A DNA stretch of 64,000 bases from Spirodela intermedia (taxonomy: Eukaryota; Streptophyta; Magnoliopsida; Alismatales; Araceae), in the NCBI GenBank assembly GCA_902729315.2, contig LR746264.1, positions 8,711,878 through 8,775,877 on the forward strand, in the 5' to 3' direction. The first letter of the stretch is position 1, and each line of letters opens with the position of its first letter. The notes below the pieces were generated by a model. The model saw only the letters and a list, made by a program, of their open reading frames with translations, was not told the DNA's origin and searched no databases. This document shows, in pieces, positions 50,636 through 63,900 of this stretch. The position numbers and the translations under genes are program-made.

Positions 50636-51240
50636 CTCTTCCCACAACTTGGAGCAACGTTCTACAGTCCAAGCACACTTGACCCGGCGAGGATAAGGGC
50701 GGCGCTGGGTAGAATAAGAATCCCGCCGGCGGCCGGACTCCGGGAAGGCGAGGGAACGAACGGAGGACCTCCCATGGGACCACCGCCTCTCCCTCGCGGC
50801 GGCCCTTTTGCGCTACGCACTCCGAGAGCTTCTTACATCCTCTGGATGGGAAACGTGTCTGAAAGGGGAAACGGGGGGGGGGGATTCGAATGACGGAGCT
50901 CTCTCCTTCCCCCATCCGCATCCACGTAGGGAAGAGATGGACGGCGGGCGTATCAGGGCCGTCCGATATGGATCGGCACGAAACAGTGAGGGGACAGTGG
51001 GCTCGTCGCCCCCACCGGATCGGCCCAATTAATCAGTCGTCTGTGAAGCCCAAACCTCCACCCCCAGAACAAAATAGATCACGACCTCCTTCCTCGTTGG
51101 GGCATCCACGGCTCTTTGAAAGCTGCAGCACCTCTCATGTCATGCGATGGTGATCTCACGCACGGCATTTTTTTGGTTTTGACGAGGACGTGCAGACATT
51201 CTGCTCATGCAATTTGATATTCGTCGGCGAGTTGACCTTT

Positions 51241-51306
51241 ACGTCTCTCCCTCCCTCCCTCTCTCTCTCTCTCCCCCTCTCCCTCTCTCTCTCTCTCTCC
51301 CTCTCT
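51241..51306. repeat. CT-rich microsatellite
   Basis: About 65 bp of CT and CCT units with few interruptions, upstream of the PPR gene on the minus strand, where it reads as GA. Confidence 0.85.
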
Positions 51307-51859
51307 ACGGGTAGGAGATGCATTAGATCTTTTCATGGACGCGACGTCTGATCTTCTTTGCATATTCTTCATTAAAAGATCACCCGATGCCGTCCCTTAA
51401 TCCCCCTAATCGTCGTCACGGTGATGCTCTCTCTACGTAAACGAATGACCGAGGCTCTCCTTCTCGTCCCCCACCGGCGGCAGGACCTCTTCTGTCCCGC
51501 GGATTTGTCGTCAGCCCGACCCAGAAAGAATTTTTTTCGAGTTAGGGGAGGTCCTCTGACTGGTGCGCCAGTGAGAAGATAAACGGCTGCGTGGGTCCTC
51601 AGCGCCGCTAACTGCCCCGCGGAGGAAAACGGGGGGATGCACGCGGAGGGGTTGGTGGGTACGCCTGGCCGCCCTATAATTCGATCTCTTATTGAGACGG
51701 TGCGGTCAGGGGCTGCTACTAAAAAATCGGAGAATATTAGTTTGTGGACAGCCCTACCGCAGCTGAATTCGTCAATTGGTTAGTTGAGCGACAAAGAAAG
51801 GGAGGGGACTCCGGTGTGGACTCCTGGAGCTTAAGTTTAGCCCTCTATGTGCCCTTGCT

Positions 51860-51887
51860 AGAGAGAGAGAGAGAGAGAGAGAGAGAG
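51860..51887. repeat. (GA)14 microsatellite
   Basis: A pure GA tract of about 28 bp in the PPR/MYB-like intergenic region. Confidence 0.9.
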
Positions 51888-53330
51888 CAACAAATATTGA
51901 TTCCATTGATAAGTTAGTTAGCCTTTGGAATGCAACCCGGCTGATGTTTACAACCGAGCCAACGAGGCTTGATTTTCCCAACGTCCATTGATCGGCTAAC
52001 GTTTATTCGATGAGTGTTTAGGCAGATAACGAGGGGGAGAGAGAGGAAATCTTTGGTGGGTTTCGTTGAATCGTTCATGACTGATCTCCCCTGCCGGACT
52101 CTGGGCGAGGAGCGAAGAGGGCGACAGAGAAGATATTTTGCCCATGGTTGATGGAGTCGTCCGTGGCGTTCTTCCCCTGAGACAACCAGCGAAAGAAACT
52201 CTTCGTATCCGCGATTAATGAACGCTTCAAGAGGAGTGCGCTTCCGTACGTCCAAGAAATCCTGTCCCCCTTCATACTGTTCACTAGTGAATCGTCAACG
52301 AGCAAATTTGACGAAGTGAAGCCATCCGACTCGGTTTCCTCACCCCATCGCTTTCGCTATTAATGGTTTCTTCATCGTCACCTGCTGCCCGAGGAAAAAA
52401 AAAAGACCATCGAGGTCGTGGGTAATACCCAGTCAAGATAGGGCCCAAAATGGCCTTGTAATTCTCTGCAGTCTCGATAGATTTCTCTCACCGCTACCTC
52501 CCCCTCCGCGGCGGGGCCACCGCCACGGATGTAACAGGACGAACCTTCAGTCGTCAACGTCGGTTGACATTGGGTGGCCGGAGTCATCGTCGATAACGTC
52601 GAAGGTCACGGACCTCCCTCCCCGGTACAATAAAAAGGAGAGGTCCGGCGGAGGCCCGGCCCACGGGCCGCCTCTTTCTCTGGCTTGCCGCCGGCGATCG
52701 ACGCGTGCTAAAGTTGCAGATTTGAGAGGATCGAGCCCACCAGATGAACCCGTGACCTTCAACTTCATGCCTCGAGGACCCCGTGGGTCGGGGACGCCGA
52801 CGGGCCCGGACCCGGAGCCCACTGCGGGAGGTTTGGTGGGGGGGGGGACGAACTGACGTCATTATCAATGAATAATTCAGATGTTTTTTCCTCAAAATTA
52901 ATCTACAGTCAATGATCATCGACTTCGAGGGTCTCTACAGATAAATACGATCTCATCTTACAGCCTCGGTGGTACGTATCTGATTTATTGTGATTATAAT
53001 ATATCTCTACTAATATAGTCCGCGGCCAACAATTTTCTGATTAAGAAATACGTTACTGTTTACGAAGCTCACGTTACCTCCGGGGAATCTTCAGTCCCCA
53101 TGCCGTGATCTCCGTCGGAGGGTGGCAGGGACGTCTAAATCCGGGTCGGCGTCACCGACAGATCACATCGATTAGTCAGCAACTTAACCTGTCCACACGG
53201 CTCTCCCTGCCTTGCACCTATATCTTTTACCTAGGTTTACAGTGGGCTACGCATATTTTGCTCATACATACATGGGCATGTTTTCTGCCTGGCATATATG
53301 CATGTCCGTGCAAGGACGTGTTCCAGAAGG

Positions 53331-53441
53331 AGATAGATAGGTAGATGGATAGATAGATAGATAGCGAGAGAGAGAGAGAGAGGGACGGGCAGAGGGAGAG
53401 AGGAAGATGGGGGGGGGAGAGAGAGAGAGAGAGAGAGAGAG

Positions 53442-53527
<86 letters not shown>

Positions 53528-53529
53528 AA
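53331..53529. repeat. Compound (GATA)n/(GA)n microsatellite about 290 bp upstream of the GARP/MYB-like start
   Basis: About 200 bp built of alternating GATA and GA blocks: GATA near 53331-53364, GA, a GGGACGGGC-type break, GA, GATA, GA, GATA, GA. The order GA-GATA-GA-GATA suggests slippage plus a segmental duplication. The tract lies in the likely promoter of the downstream gene; GAGA tracts can bind BPC factors. Confidence 0.9.
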
Positions 53530-53815
53530 TGTGTCTACACTGTCAGGACTAAGGTATTTGTGGTCGGTACTTGTTCCTTTCCCCAATTCTTGCGCCAGAT
53601 GACGTGAGAACGAGTTGGGCCGGTGGGTGCTTCTCCATCTCAGTCTCAAAAGCTCGGGTGTTGAAGCTCGGCAGCGGCTGTCTGACAATAGTTTTCATGG
53701 TAGCTACCTAGTCCGGTCATAGAGGGTGGAAGCGGAAGGCTGTGATAGAAGGAGGGGAGAATTATTCTTGCTGTCCTTCTGAGCCGCACAGGTTTGTCCC
53801 GAGGAGAAGGAAGGC

Positions 53816-55215
53816 ATGGAGGAAACTGGCCGCTCCGCGTCACTCGAGAAGAACCCATCGGACGAGGAGGACGACGCCGATGGAAATCACAACAACGGGG
53901 GAAGCTCGAGCAACAGCACCGTTGAGGAGAGCGAGAGGAAGGGGAGCCCCGGTTCCGTCCGGCAGTACAACAGATCCAAGAACCCGAGGCTCCGGTGGAC
54001 GCCGGATCTACACCGTTGCTTTGTCCACGCTGTGGAGAGGCTCGGTGGCCAAGATCGTCAGTGATCTGATTATTTTCTTGATTCCCCTCATCCGAGGTCC
54101 CCACTGATTCCTCGCACCAATACGTGATGCAGGAGCAACGCCCAAGCTGATTCTACAGATGATGAACGTCAGGGGACTCAGCATCGCTCATGTGAAGAGT
54201 CACTTGCAGGTGCTTGTCCTTGGCTTGATCCTAGTAGTTTCTTCCCTGCCGTCATATCCTCTCGGTCTGTTTCTTAAACTGTGGCGTTTCTTCACCGTTT
54301 CAGATGTACAGGAGCAAGAAGATTGACGATTCCGGTCAAGGTACTGAGCGATTTTCTAATTAATATCAATGATTTTGTTGCTAACCTACGGGGGTCTGCC
54401 TTCTCCTTCTCCAGTTATTGGGCTGAGGGGGAATGTAATGGAGCGTTCAATAGGGAGGCATCTGGGTTACCTTCGCCAGCTCCCCATGCTGCAAGGTCTA
54501 TATCAATCCCCTCTAACCTGCTCGAGGTAAACAAATTTCATGCAGTCCCTGTTCTTCTTTCTCAGGCATGTTTACCTGATCAAGGAAACAACAGCTGTTC
54601 GCTTATCATTATTTATTTCGTAGACAAGAAGATTCGCCATGGTTTAGCCACGGGCGCTGGATCCGAAAGCAATACCCCCGCCGTGACGGCAACGGCCTTG
54701 CCCGACCTCGGTTCCCGGGGTCAGCGCCGGAGATGATCTTCGGATACCCCGCGAGACCGAGGGCCCTTCAGGAATTACAGAAGAGCAAGTCTACCCTAGC
54801 AGACCGGCTCGGTGAGAGGCTATTCGCAGCTCATCAGAGCTTGCAGCTGCCCAATCAACATCGATCCGAGGGGAGCCTGGATGAAGCAAGCAACTCCACA
54901 GACGGAGACGTAAAACGGCACCGGCAGGAGAGACCGGCAGGCCATCCTGACCCACCGAATTCGACGAGATGCTGGAACGGAGACGACTGCGGACTGGACC
55001 TGACGCTCTCTCTCAAGGTCTCAACTGGGAACGAAAAGAAGCGCCGGGCGCCGGAGGATGAAGAAGACGAAGGCAGCTTATTATCCCTTTCCTCGTTCTC
55101 TCTCCCATCGAAGACCAGGAACATGGCAGTGGGAACAAAACTCCCCATGTTGAGAGAGGAAGGCATCAGTGACCAGCCGACCAGAGTGACTAGTACTCTA
55201 AATCTGACTATATGA
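53816..55215 (+). CDS. GARP/MYB-like transcription factor with EAR motif (At1g14600-like), 5 exons, 352 aa
   Basis: A G2-like (GARP) single-MYB DNA-binding protein, probably a repressor. Exons: 53816-54056, 54133-54209, 54304-54340, 54415-54526, 54624-55215; all GT-AG and in phase (1059 nt with stop). The acidic/Ser-rich start is followed by VRQYNRSKNPRLRWTPDLHR, CFVHAVERLGG, RATPKLILQMM and VKSHLQMYRSKK (about 48-115), the full GARP helix-turn-helix ending in the family's SHLQMY. Near residues 279-286 is GLDLTLSL, an LxLxL EAR repression motif, and the C-terminus ends TLNLTI, a second EAR-like element. Splitting the MYB domain over three small exons is typical of this group. The exact subfamily is uncertain. 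Confidence 0.92.
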
Positions 55216-57462
55216 CTGGAATGTAGTGAGATCTCGTGGTACTTATCAACTCAGAAGGTAAAAAACGATACTCTTTCACCTTGAAAGTATTATACACCCA
55301 TCATCCTCCTACTATTTGAGCATATAACAACGATGCAACGATTTTTTCGACGGTCCTTATATACGCATTCAAGAGCCCTTGGAAGATAGCAAGGCTACTG
55401 CGAGCTACCGTTTCGCAGCTCTACATAAAGCCACCGCGGCCATTAAACCACGACGGAACGTCTCACTGAAGAGACAGCTCATGCGGGAAGGAGGGCGGGT
55501 GATGTTCATCCTCTCTTGCTCTTTGACCTAAGAGTTCAATATTATTCCCGCTGTGTCTCTTTCCCACCGCGTGGCTGATTGCCCACGTGCTGAACGGATC
55601 TTGTGATTGGAGGGCTTCCACATGGAGTAGATGATTCTTCTGAATGCAGCTCAGAAAGTCCTCTATACTGTTTCCTCGGTGTCCACTTCGAATGGAGATG
55701 AGGGAGTTGGTCCCAACCTTGCCTGATGTTAGTGAGATCCCACAGGATGGCTGGCAATGGAGGACCCAAGGGCAGAGATGATCGCAGAGAGTAACGTTCA
55801 TTAAGTTGCAGCATCTAATCTACGAGTAGGCTTCTAGTCTCTGGGTTAATTAGTGGCGTTCATCTTAAATCTCACTTGGGGTATTATATTTGTCATTAAT
55901 GTAGTTTTACACCAGGTTCGAGATATCATTTAACATACTTGATTATGACCTTAGCTAATCTGCAGTATGAATGATCTCTGATGATTTATGGGCCAATGAG
56001 TGAATATCCTGTCTGTGCCTTTAGAGACCAAAATTTTCTCAATAATGTCAAGTATTACATTGTACGGGTCGGTAGCGAATTTTCATGACACGATTCGAGA
56101 TTTACGGTCAAGGAAGCCTCATCACGAGAGACAAGAACATGGAAGTACTACCTTTCTTAGTTCAACATCTTCAGTGGAAATCTATAAATCTTTTCTAGGG
56201 TTAAACAAAAGACAATGAATGAGACTATCTTTATTGTATAGATGTCTATTATCAAGCTGTTTCTAGGAGCAGTTGAAACTATTAATGAGGCTCCTAATCC
56301 AATAGATTTGAGTTGCCTTATTTCTTAAACCAAGAGTAGAAAAAAAATATAAGGATCTTATACATAAAATAATAAATTAAATTATGATAAACCTAAGATA
56401 GATGGAGACGTCTTCCCTTATTTTTGACAATTTTGAAAAACTAAACATCATTTTTAGTTGATACGTGTTAGAAATAAGTAAACATGATTTTCTTAGAGTT
56501 TGTCAAGTAAATATGTAGTGTTTCATTCAAATTTATGAGTAAAATAACTTGATGAAAATTAATGATTCATTTTAGACAAGTAAATACCAGTTTGTCATTG
56601 GTTTTGATAGTTTTTATTACCACACTACGTTATCCTCTTATAAGTATTGTCATTCTTGTCTGAAACTATTTTTATAAGGTTTATGAATAATTTGACTTTA
56701 TGTTATCATATGATAAGACTTAAAGATGACTCTACAATGAAAGATGATAGTGAAGGATTTGTCTTTGACAACGATGGGCCAATAGCGGGAGAAATTGGCA
56801 CAAGTATATTCTACTCCAAGTGGCTAACGTTCCCCCATTTGAAAGTCAACGAATGATAATAACTATTTTTACATCTTCTGGTTCACTTTATCATTTCATT
56901 ATAAAGTATTATGTTTTTTTGTACAAATTATAATATAAAAAATAACTAGAGCTAAAATTGATTAGAATAAAATATGAGAGTTAGAGCTTTATGGAGAATA
57001 ACTAATTTCAAAACATAAGGAATAGAGAAACTAGCATGTTAGAACTATGATTAGCCTCTATTTCTCTATCTATTTACGTTTATCACACTAGGGAAAAATA
57101 ATTTTTTTATAATAATACACCATGATTCTAGGTCTTCTAAAGAGAAAAGCTAAATATTACTTAGTAATCATGGTTCTATTAGAATATGCCTACTGACATT
57201 AACTATATTTCGCTAGTTTTTGGAGACAATATCAACATAGTCTAAATTAGCATGGGAATAAATTATGATATGACACGTGTTAATGGGGGGGGGGGGGGTA
57301 TCTAATTTAGATAGTGTAGGACTTTTCAATGGTAGGCTCTAAAATCAAGAGTTTTTTTTATAAGTTAGCCTGGATATCTTACAAAGGTTGGGAGCTCATT
57401 TATTTCGGTCACGTGATGATCGTCTCACGATCACCCATGCAGTAGTATCAACTCCCCCGCCT

Positions 57463-57494
<32 letters not shown>

Positions 57495-57543
57495 CCCCCC
57501 CTCCTTTTTTTGGGCCCTTACAGGTTTATTCGCGGGCTCATAA
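55216..57543. other. AT-rich intergenic region without a recognised gene
   Basis: After the 3' flank of the GARP/MYB-like gene, 55440-55815 is more GC-rich and open on the minus strand (55463-55801), without recognisable homology. From 55815 to 57250 the DNA is strongly AT-rich. A 14 bp G run lies at 57285-57298 and a (CT)n-C tract at about 57470-57500, at the edge of the UGP3 promoter. Confidence 0.5.
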
Positions 57544-57741
57544 TGGGCTTAGAGAAGGTCCAGGAACCGCCAACACCGGCCCATCAAACTTCCCCGAGTC
57601 TACTTCATGCCAGGTGGGACGACACCTTATCACGACCCCCGGATTTATCTGGTTGGGCCTACGTCACCATCGAACCCTTGCGAGAATAGGGTCAACGGCC
57701 CAGATTGAAGCTAGTAGGTGGACCAGGCCATTGTGGGCCCA
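57544..57741 (+). promoter_or_regulatory. Cluster of five site II (TGGGCC/T) elements upstream of UGP3
   Basis: TGGGCT 57544-57549, GGCCCA 57578-57583, TGGGCC 57654-57659, GGCCCA 57697-57702 and the palindrome TGGGCCCA 57734-57741. Site II elements bind TCP factors and are frequent in promoters of nuclear genes for organelle proteins. They lie about 220-415 bp before the ATG. A TATTTAAA box (57877-57884) follows, about 76 bp before the ATG. Confidence 0.6.
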
Positions 57742-57959
57742 CTCGGACCGAGGGCCCTCGGCGCCGACGCTATGGTTTCGCCTCGTGGGATATTCTTCTC
57801 CTACTGGGGATCTACTCTTATCCTTTCCCTCCATCTTTCTCTCTCTAGCTCCGTCTCTCTCTCCTCGAGCGTACGATATTTAAAGTGGCTATTTCCCCCT
57901 CTTCCTAGTCGGCTTTCTTTCATCCTGGTTCCCTCCCGTTGCTGCCGGGAAGACCGGCG

Positions 57960-60900
57960 ATGGCGCACGCAGGATGCCGCGTGCGGCCTCCCCCCTTCTC
58001 CCCTGTCACCTCGTCGCGCCCTTCCAGCTCCTCTCCCTCCTCGTCGACTCTTTTTCCCTCCATCGCCGGCCGCCCACGAATGCGCCTCTTGTGGAGATCT
58101 CTGTCTTCGTCTTCGGTGGTCTACCTATCGTCGTCCTTGTCTTCTTCGTTGCGTCCTTCTCGTTCTGTAAAGACCGTGAGAGGGGTGTCTATCGCTCCCG
58201 TGGAGCAGGCTCCTGCCCCGGAATTTGATGTCTGGGAGGAAATCTCTCGGCTTGAGGGTGTTCGTTCACGTCTACGAGCCTCAAGGAACCTTCGGGAGAA
58301 GCTCCGCGTGCTCGACGCGGACCCTAGGGTGAACGAATTTTTTGGTGGCAGTAAAAAGGGGATTTTTGAGCTCCTGTCTCGCCTGGATTCTTCACAGATT
58401 TTCTTGCTGAAGTGCCTTGTTGCGGCAGGACAGTGTCATGTTCTTGTGTCGGACATGGACGTGGAAGGTGAACCAGTGACAGCACAGGGGAGCGCATTAA
58501 AGGGTGCCTTTTATGTGTTGGCAGACATGATTGAGAATTGGAACTCCGATTGGAATGGGTCCGATGAGGGTAAGTGTGGAATAGGCACTGAAGCATTGAA
58601 TGGGCTTCTACTGACATTGGAGGAAATAGAGAAATTCTATAACTGCATTGGTGGCATCATTGGGTGAGTTCAGTAGAATTTTGCGAAATTTTCTTGCTAC
58701 ATATTTGTTAATGCTAATAAGTATATTTCGTACGTGGCTCAAAATATATCTATCTACCAACTACAGGAGAATAGGAGTCTTATTTCAGTGTATACAGCTT
58801 AGATTGTCTATTTAGCCACTTGAATAAATTACAGGAGTGTAATTCTGTGTTTTGCAAGTCAGTGATGCTAGGTGAGAGAATTAATCCGGAATGATGCTAA
58901 TAAAATAAAGAAAGGCAGACTGATTAGCAGATATGACTGCATTCCTTGTACCTATCGATGCGACCGTTTCTATTTATTAGCTTAAAGCATCATTTTTTAT
59001 GTAACTTAAAATAAAATAGTCATTTGTATGGTATAATGCTGTCCAGTCATTCGCATCTCAAAACTAATCCATGAGTTGCACGAGTGAATCGTTCTCACAT
59101 TTTTGCTAACGCTATCCAACGAATAATGCAATACTTTTTACTCTCTCATTGTAGAAAGTTTCTTTCACTCAACTTGAAAAGTCGGTATCTTGGATATGTT
59201 AACTGTGTGAGCCGTACATAGTGTACCTTCTTGCAGTGCTCCTTCATAGAAATCATCTTTGCCCTAAGAAATGACCTTTTGGCGAATCTGGGTTGACTCG
59301 ATTGCGAAAGTAATGGCCATCCATTTTTCTTGCTCTTTGTTACATATACGGGCCATATTTACCAACTTGTAAGGGGTTTATTTTTCAGGTATCAGATAAC
59401 GATTCTAGAGCTTCTTTACCAATCAACAATGGAAGGGAAATCTAGGACTTGGTTCCATCATTCGGATGAATCAATGAAATATCACCATACGGGATTCCGC
59501 GTTCCCGAAGGACTTAATCTTGCTTCAGGAACAGAAGATGCATCTCAAGCAGCTTTATGGGGAATTGAGGTTGGCTAGATGGGCTATTTAATAAGCAATC
59601 ATAGCTGAGAGTTTTGCAATAGAATGGACGAAATGCGATAATAATTCCTCATTATGCTGAACATAGACTCCTGTTTATGTTCATAATAAGGCCTCGCTAT
59701 CATGGGCAGGGTTTGCCAGAGCTCGGAGAAATTTATCCTCTTGGAGGCTCTGGAGATCGCCTTGGTTTGATTGACCCTGACACAGGAGAATGCCTGCCAG
59801 CTGCAATGCTTCCATATTGTGGACGAACTCTGTTAGAAGGACTGATAAGAGATCTTCAGGTATTTTTAATTTCATTATACCTTATAAAGGGGATCCATTA
59901 ATTGCTAATTTGATTTCTTGATTGCATTTATGCAATGTGAATATCTGTTATGTACGAGAAGAGCATTCAAATTTCATGTTGGATTTGACTGGTGGCTCAA
60001 TGTCCAATCGACTGGCTCATACTTAAGAACCAATTAATTCCATTGATTTTTAAGATCCACTGTTCCTAGTTTGCTGTTTTATCTTGTTTCTCCTATGGTT
60101 TCCGCTCAACTATGTATTTTGTCTCAGACATTGGGAAATTTCAAATGGTATACTATCTGCACGTGAAAAGACATGAATACTACTTTAACTCTTCTTACAC
60201 AGGCAAGGGAATTCCTGTACTTCAAGCTATATGGAAAACAGTGCATCACCCCTGTTGCAATCATGACGAGTTCAGCAAAAAACAATCACACGCTTGTCAC
60301 TGCTCTCTGCGAAAGTCTTAAATGGTTTGGAAGAGGTCGACAAAATTTTCAACTTTTTGAGCAGGTTCCTGGCGAAAAATACTCATATTTTATCTTATGA
60401 TTTTATTGAAAAGTGTGCATGCGTTGTATCAGAGACTGCGCCCTCATAATCCTTCCATTTCGTGTGTGCCCAGCCTCTGGTACCTGTTGTTGCTGCATTA
60501 GATGGTCGTTGGTTGATTAGCAAGCGATTCTCCCCGGTGTGCAGGCCAGGTGGTCATGGTGCAATTTGGAAGCTTGCACATGACAAGGGCGTTTTCACAT
60601 GGTTTTACAATCATGGAAGGAAGGGTGCAACAGTACGCCAAGTCAGGTTAATTTGTAGAATGTGTTTCAAAAGGATTTGATACTTTGATGTGACATATCT
60701 TTTTATAAATGGGAAGAATCCTCAGTATAGATTACGAATTATGGTGTTGCAGTAATGTCGTAGCTGCAACAGATGTGACTCTTCTGGCATTGGCAGGTAT
60801 AGGACTTCATCATGGAAAGGTGGGATTTGAATTTGTTTAATCAGCTTCATTTCTTGTGTTGTTTCCCATTTCTGTATGTAAAAATGTGCGCTTAAATTTA

Positions 60901-63900
60901 AGTTCCTCATGTCTGTTTTACCTGGAGGAAATTATATCTGCAACAGGCACTTTTCTTATTCTTATGACTAGCTTACGTTCTTGTGTGATAACAACTGGAA
61001 AATATGGAAAGGAGCAGACAAATAAATATATTTTCATATTCTATTTTTGTGGATTTCCACGAAAGCATTGCTTTTAGCACGGTGACTGACGATCTGTCTT
61101 AGTAAGACTTATAAAGTTGGAAAACCAAGTCATTGTATAGAACCATGTTTTGGTCTTTACAATACGTTCAGAACTCTCCTAGAATAATGTACTGTTTGAC
61201 AATCTTTACCATGGAACTTCTGTCCTCGTTTATACGGACGGATGAAAACCAGTTAGGAAAGAGTTGCAAAATCATGCTCCTGAGGAAATATAATGAAATA
61301 TGGCATGCCTTTGGAGTTCACCTAATTTTACTATTTCTATAAGTGTGATCATTTAGCGCTGTCCATCTTCTAATGAAATATATATTTTAATTTGCATTGG
61401 CTGATGAAACATTATTTGAGCACACACTAAGTATATTTCTCTGAAAAGTTTCTCTCCTTTCATGCCTCTAGGGAATGGTTTAGACTATCGGTTGTGAAAA
61501 ATGACTAACCCTAGTTTTATATTTGGATGTTTATGCTGTTATGTTACCAGCTTGAGCCAACTGTATATTTTAGAGCTATTGAACTGTCTAACTATAAACT
61601 AATTGACAACAAGTGGAGTGGGCCCAAATTTATAATCACATATATGTATCTTTACTATAATTAATATCGGAGTAGTCTTACAGGTCTTCTCATATGCAAT
61701 CTGACTTCTGATTTTTGTTAGATGAACACTATAGATGAAGTACATGAAGCAAAGTTGTTACATTCAGCTCTAATACCGCTGTACTCTAAACCATTCTGTA
61801 ATGATTCTTGTGGTTCATTTTTATAAACAAATGGTTATGTACGTCTCAACTAAGACGTGAGTATTCCAACAATATCTTTATATTTAACACACAATCGAAA
61901 GATCAACTTATCCAATCATATAAACCATAACACTGCAGGACTTATTAGTAATACTTGCTTTTGGAAGGTTCCAAGTAACATCTTTTGGTTGAAAATGTGA
62001 CAGTAGTTTCAGCATGTCAAAAGACTATTTGAAAAATGTCTTGAATTATTTGTCTGGATGAAAATATTTGAATTTATGCTTGTGGCAGTGTTTTTTTGGT
62101 TCACTATCAGGACCTTTATTTGTTTATAGCCTGAATTTAAAAAATGCTTTATTTGCAGAGAAGGGGACAAAAAAAGGTGGTTGAAGTGGAAACATACTGT
62201 TCTGGAGTCTGTGTTAATGGACATAGAATTCAGAAGTTTTGTGTATCAATGACCTTAATTGTCCAACATAAAATGTCTTATTGTCCTTATAAAACTCAGA
62301 TCCTCATGATTACATTCATATTGAACTCATATGATATTTAGCAACTCTAAAAATGTCCCTGATCTTTACTTGACATGTGCATTCTTATTCTGTGTTGCAA
62401 CATTCATTACCTGGTCATTGGATTCAATGAGTTCTTTACTTAGTTTTCGTTCAATTCTCGTAGAAATTGGGCTTCGCTTCATGCCAGAGGAATCCTGGAG
62501 CTACAGAAGGCATTAATGCTCTTGTGGAAAAGAAAACCTTTGATGGGCAGTGGGCATATGGTCTGACATGCATTGAATACACAGAATTCAAAAAGTTTGG
62601 CATCATGGATGGACCTTTCTCTCCAAATGGGTATGGATGTTTGAATTACATAATATTATCATTTAAAGCATAATGATTCTTCTTAGAAATGGTGCATCTT
62701 TCTTGAAAATTATGCAGGACACGGCATGCAAATGACTGATCATAAGAGAAATAACTTTAAACGATGGTTGACCAACCAAATAAGCGTCCCCTTTGAGTAG
62801 ATGCCACAGTGCCCAAGGAATGCTTAAGATCAAGCAAGGAAAGAATAACCCTCAGCTTCACGCTTTGGGGCACTGCTTTACACCGGATTAGAACCTTGAC
62901 GACACTCTTGGGTGAGAGCCATGAACAAAAAATTTCATTCAAAAGACAGTTCCTTGACCTCGAGTTCAACCTCATTTTTATAAGAGAAACATGAGGCGCT
63001 CTTAGAGCTGGCCTAGAAATCTCAACAACTCTCATAACGAATGGGCTGAAATTTCGGCCTTAAACGCTCCTAAAAAGTAGGAAAAACGGTTGGGACACCC
63101 TAGTGTCTTAAATTGACCTTAAATACTCCTAAAATACCCCGAATAGGCAAACATAATATTGATTTTAGTGACTTACGGAAATCAGTGAAAACAATCCCTA
63201 TTACATTATTCAGCAAATCCAGCCATGTGCTTCCTTCGAGTGTAGACCTTGACCGGTGCATGATTGACTCCTTGGACCTGCTTCTGAACCTATGACTGAG
63301 TTGATGTGAAGTTACTAGATTAGATCTGTCCCACGATTTTATGCATCTGAGGGGGGATCACATGGCTTGCTGTGGACACATTAGAAAATACAATGGTAAA
63401 GACATGACGATTGGAGGAGTAGATATAGGCTTAGTGAAGCTGCAAAAACATCATCTAGACTGTTGGAGATCTCTTCTGTAGTTCCATCCGAACAACTAGT
63501 AGTTGAAAAAATATAACCTTACAATGACCATGATTCGGTCTCTTTTGGGAAATAATTGCTGTCATGCGATTATATTATAATTCTTCAACTGCACACGGCT
63601 CTAGCTGCCTATATATTTAGCTTGGATTATGTTTATAGCTCTAGATTTAGGTTTTTACCATAATATTTAGTCAACCTGACGCCCTATTTAGTCTAGATTA
63701 ACTAAAAAGATGATAGTTTTATTCCTAGTAAACGAAGATCCATGTAACTTGTGTTCTATTTATCTGAATATTCATCCAAGTTAATATTTTCTGTTGTTAG
63801 TTATTGCCCATTAATTTACTGGCGTGGCTTTTAAATTGATTTATAGTCGTGTTTGTTGCGATGAAGCTTAGAAGCAGAGCTTCCTGCCAACACAAATATT

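Larger units (their letters stand above)
50636..53815. promoter_or_regulatory. Divergent intergenic region between the PPR gene and the GARP/MYB-like gene
   Basis: 3.2 kb between two genes read away from each other. It holds a G run (50872-50883), CT-rich DNA (51241-51306), a (GA)n tract (51860-51887) and the long GATA/GA tract at 53331-53529. Frames are open at 51772-52305 and 52378-52919 on the minus strand but match no family, have biased composition and no supporting start. No gene is called. Confidence 0.5.

Noticed and set aside
52547-52919. Minus-strand GC-rich frames in the PPR/MYB-like intergenic region
   Set aside because: No family likeness and no splice or promoter context; likely chance.
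53227-53688. 153 aa minus-strand frame with runs of Ser-Leu and Ile-Tyr-Leu-Ser
   Set aside because: It is the translation of the GATA/GA microsatellite.
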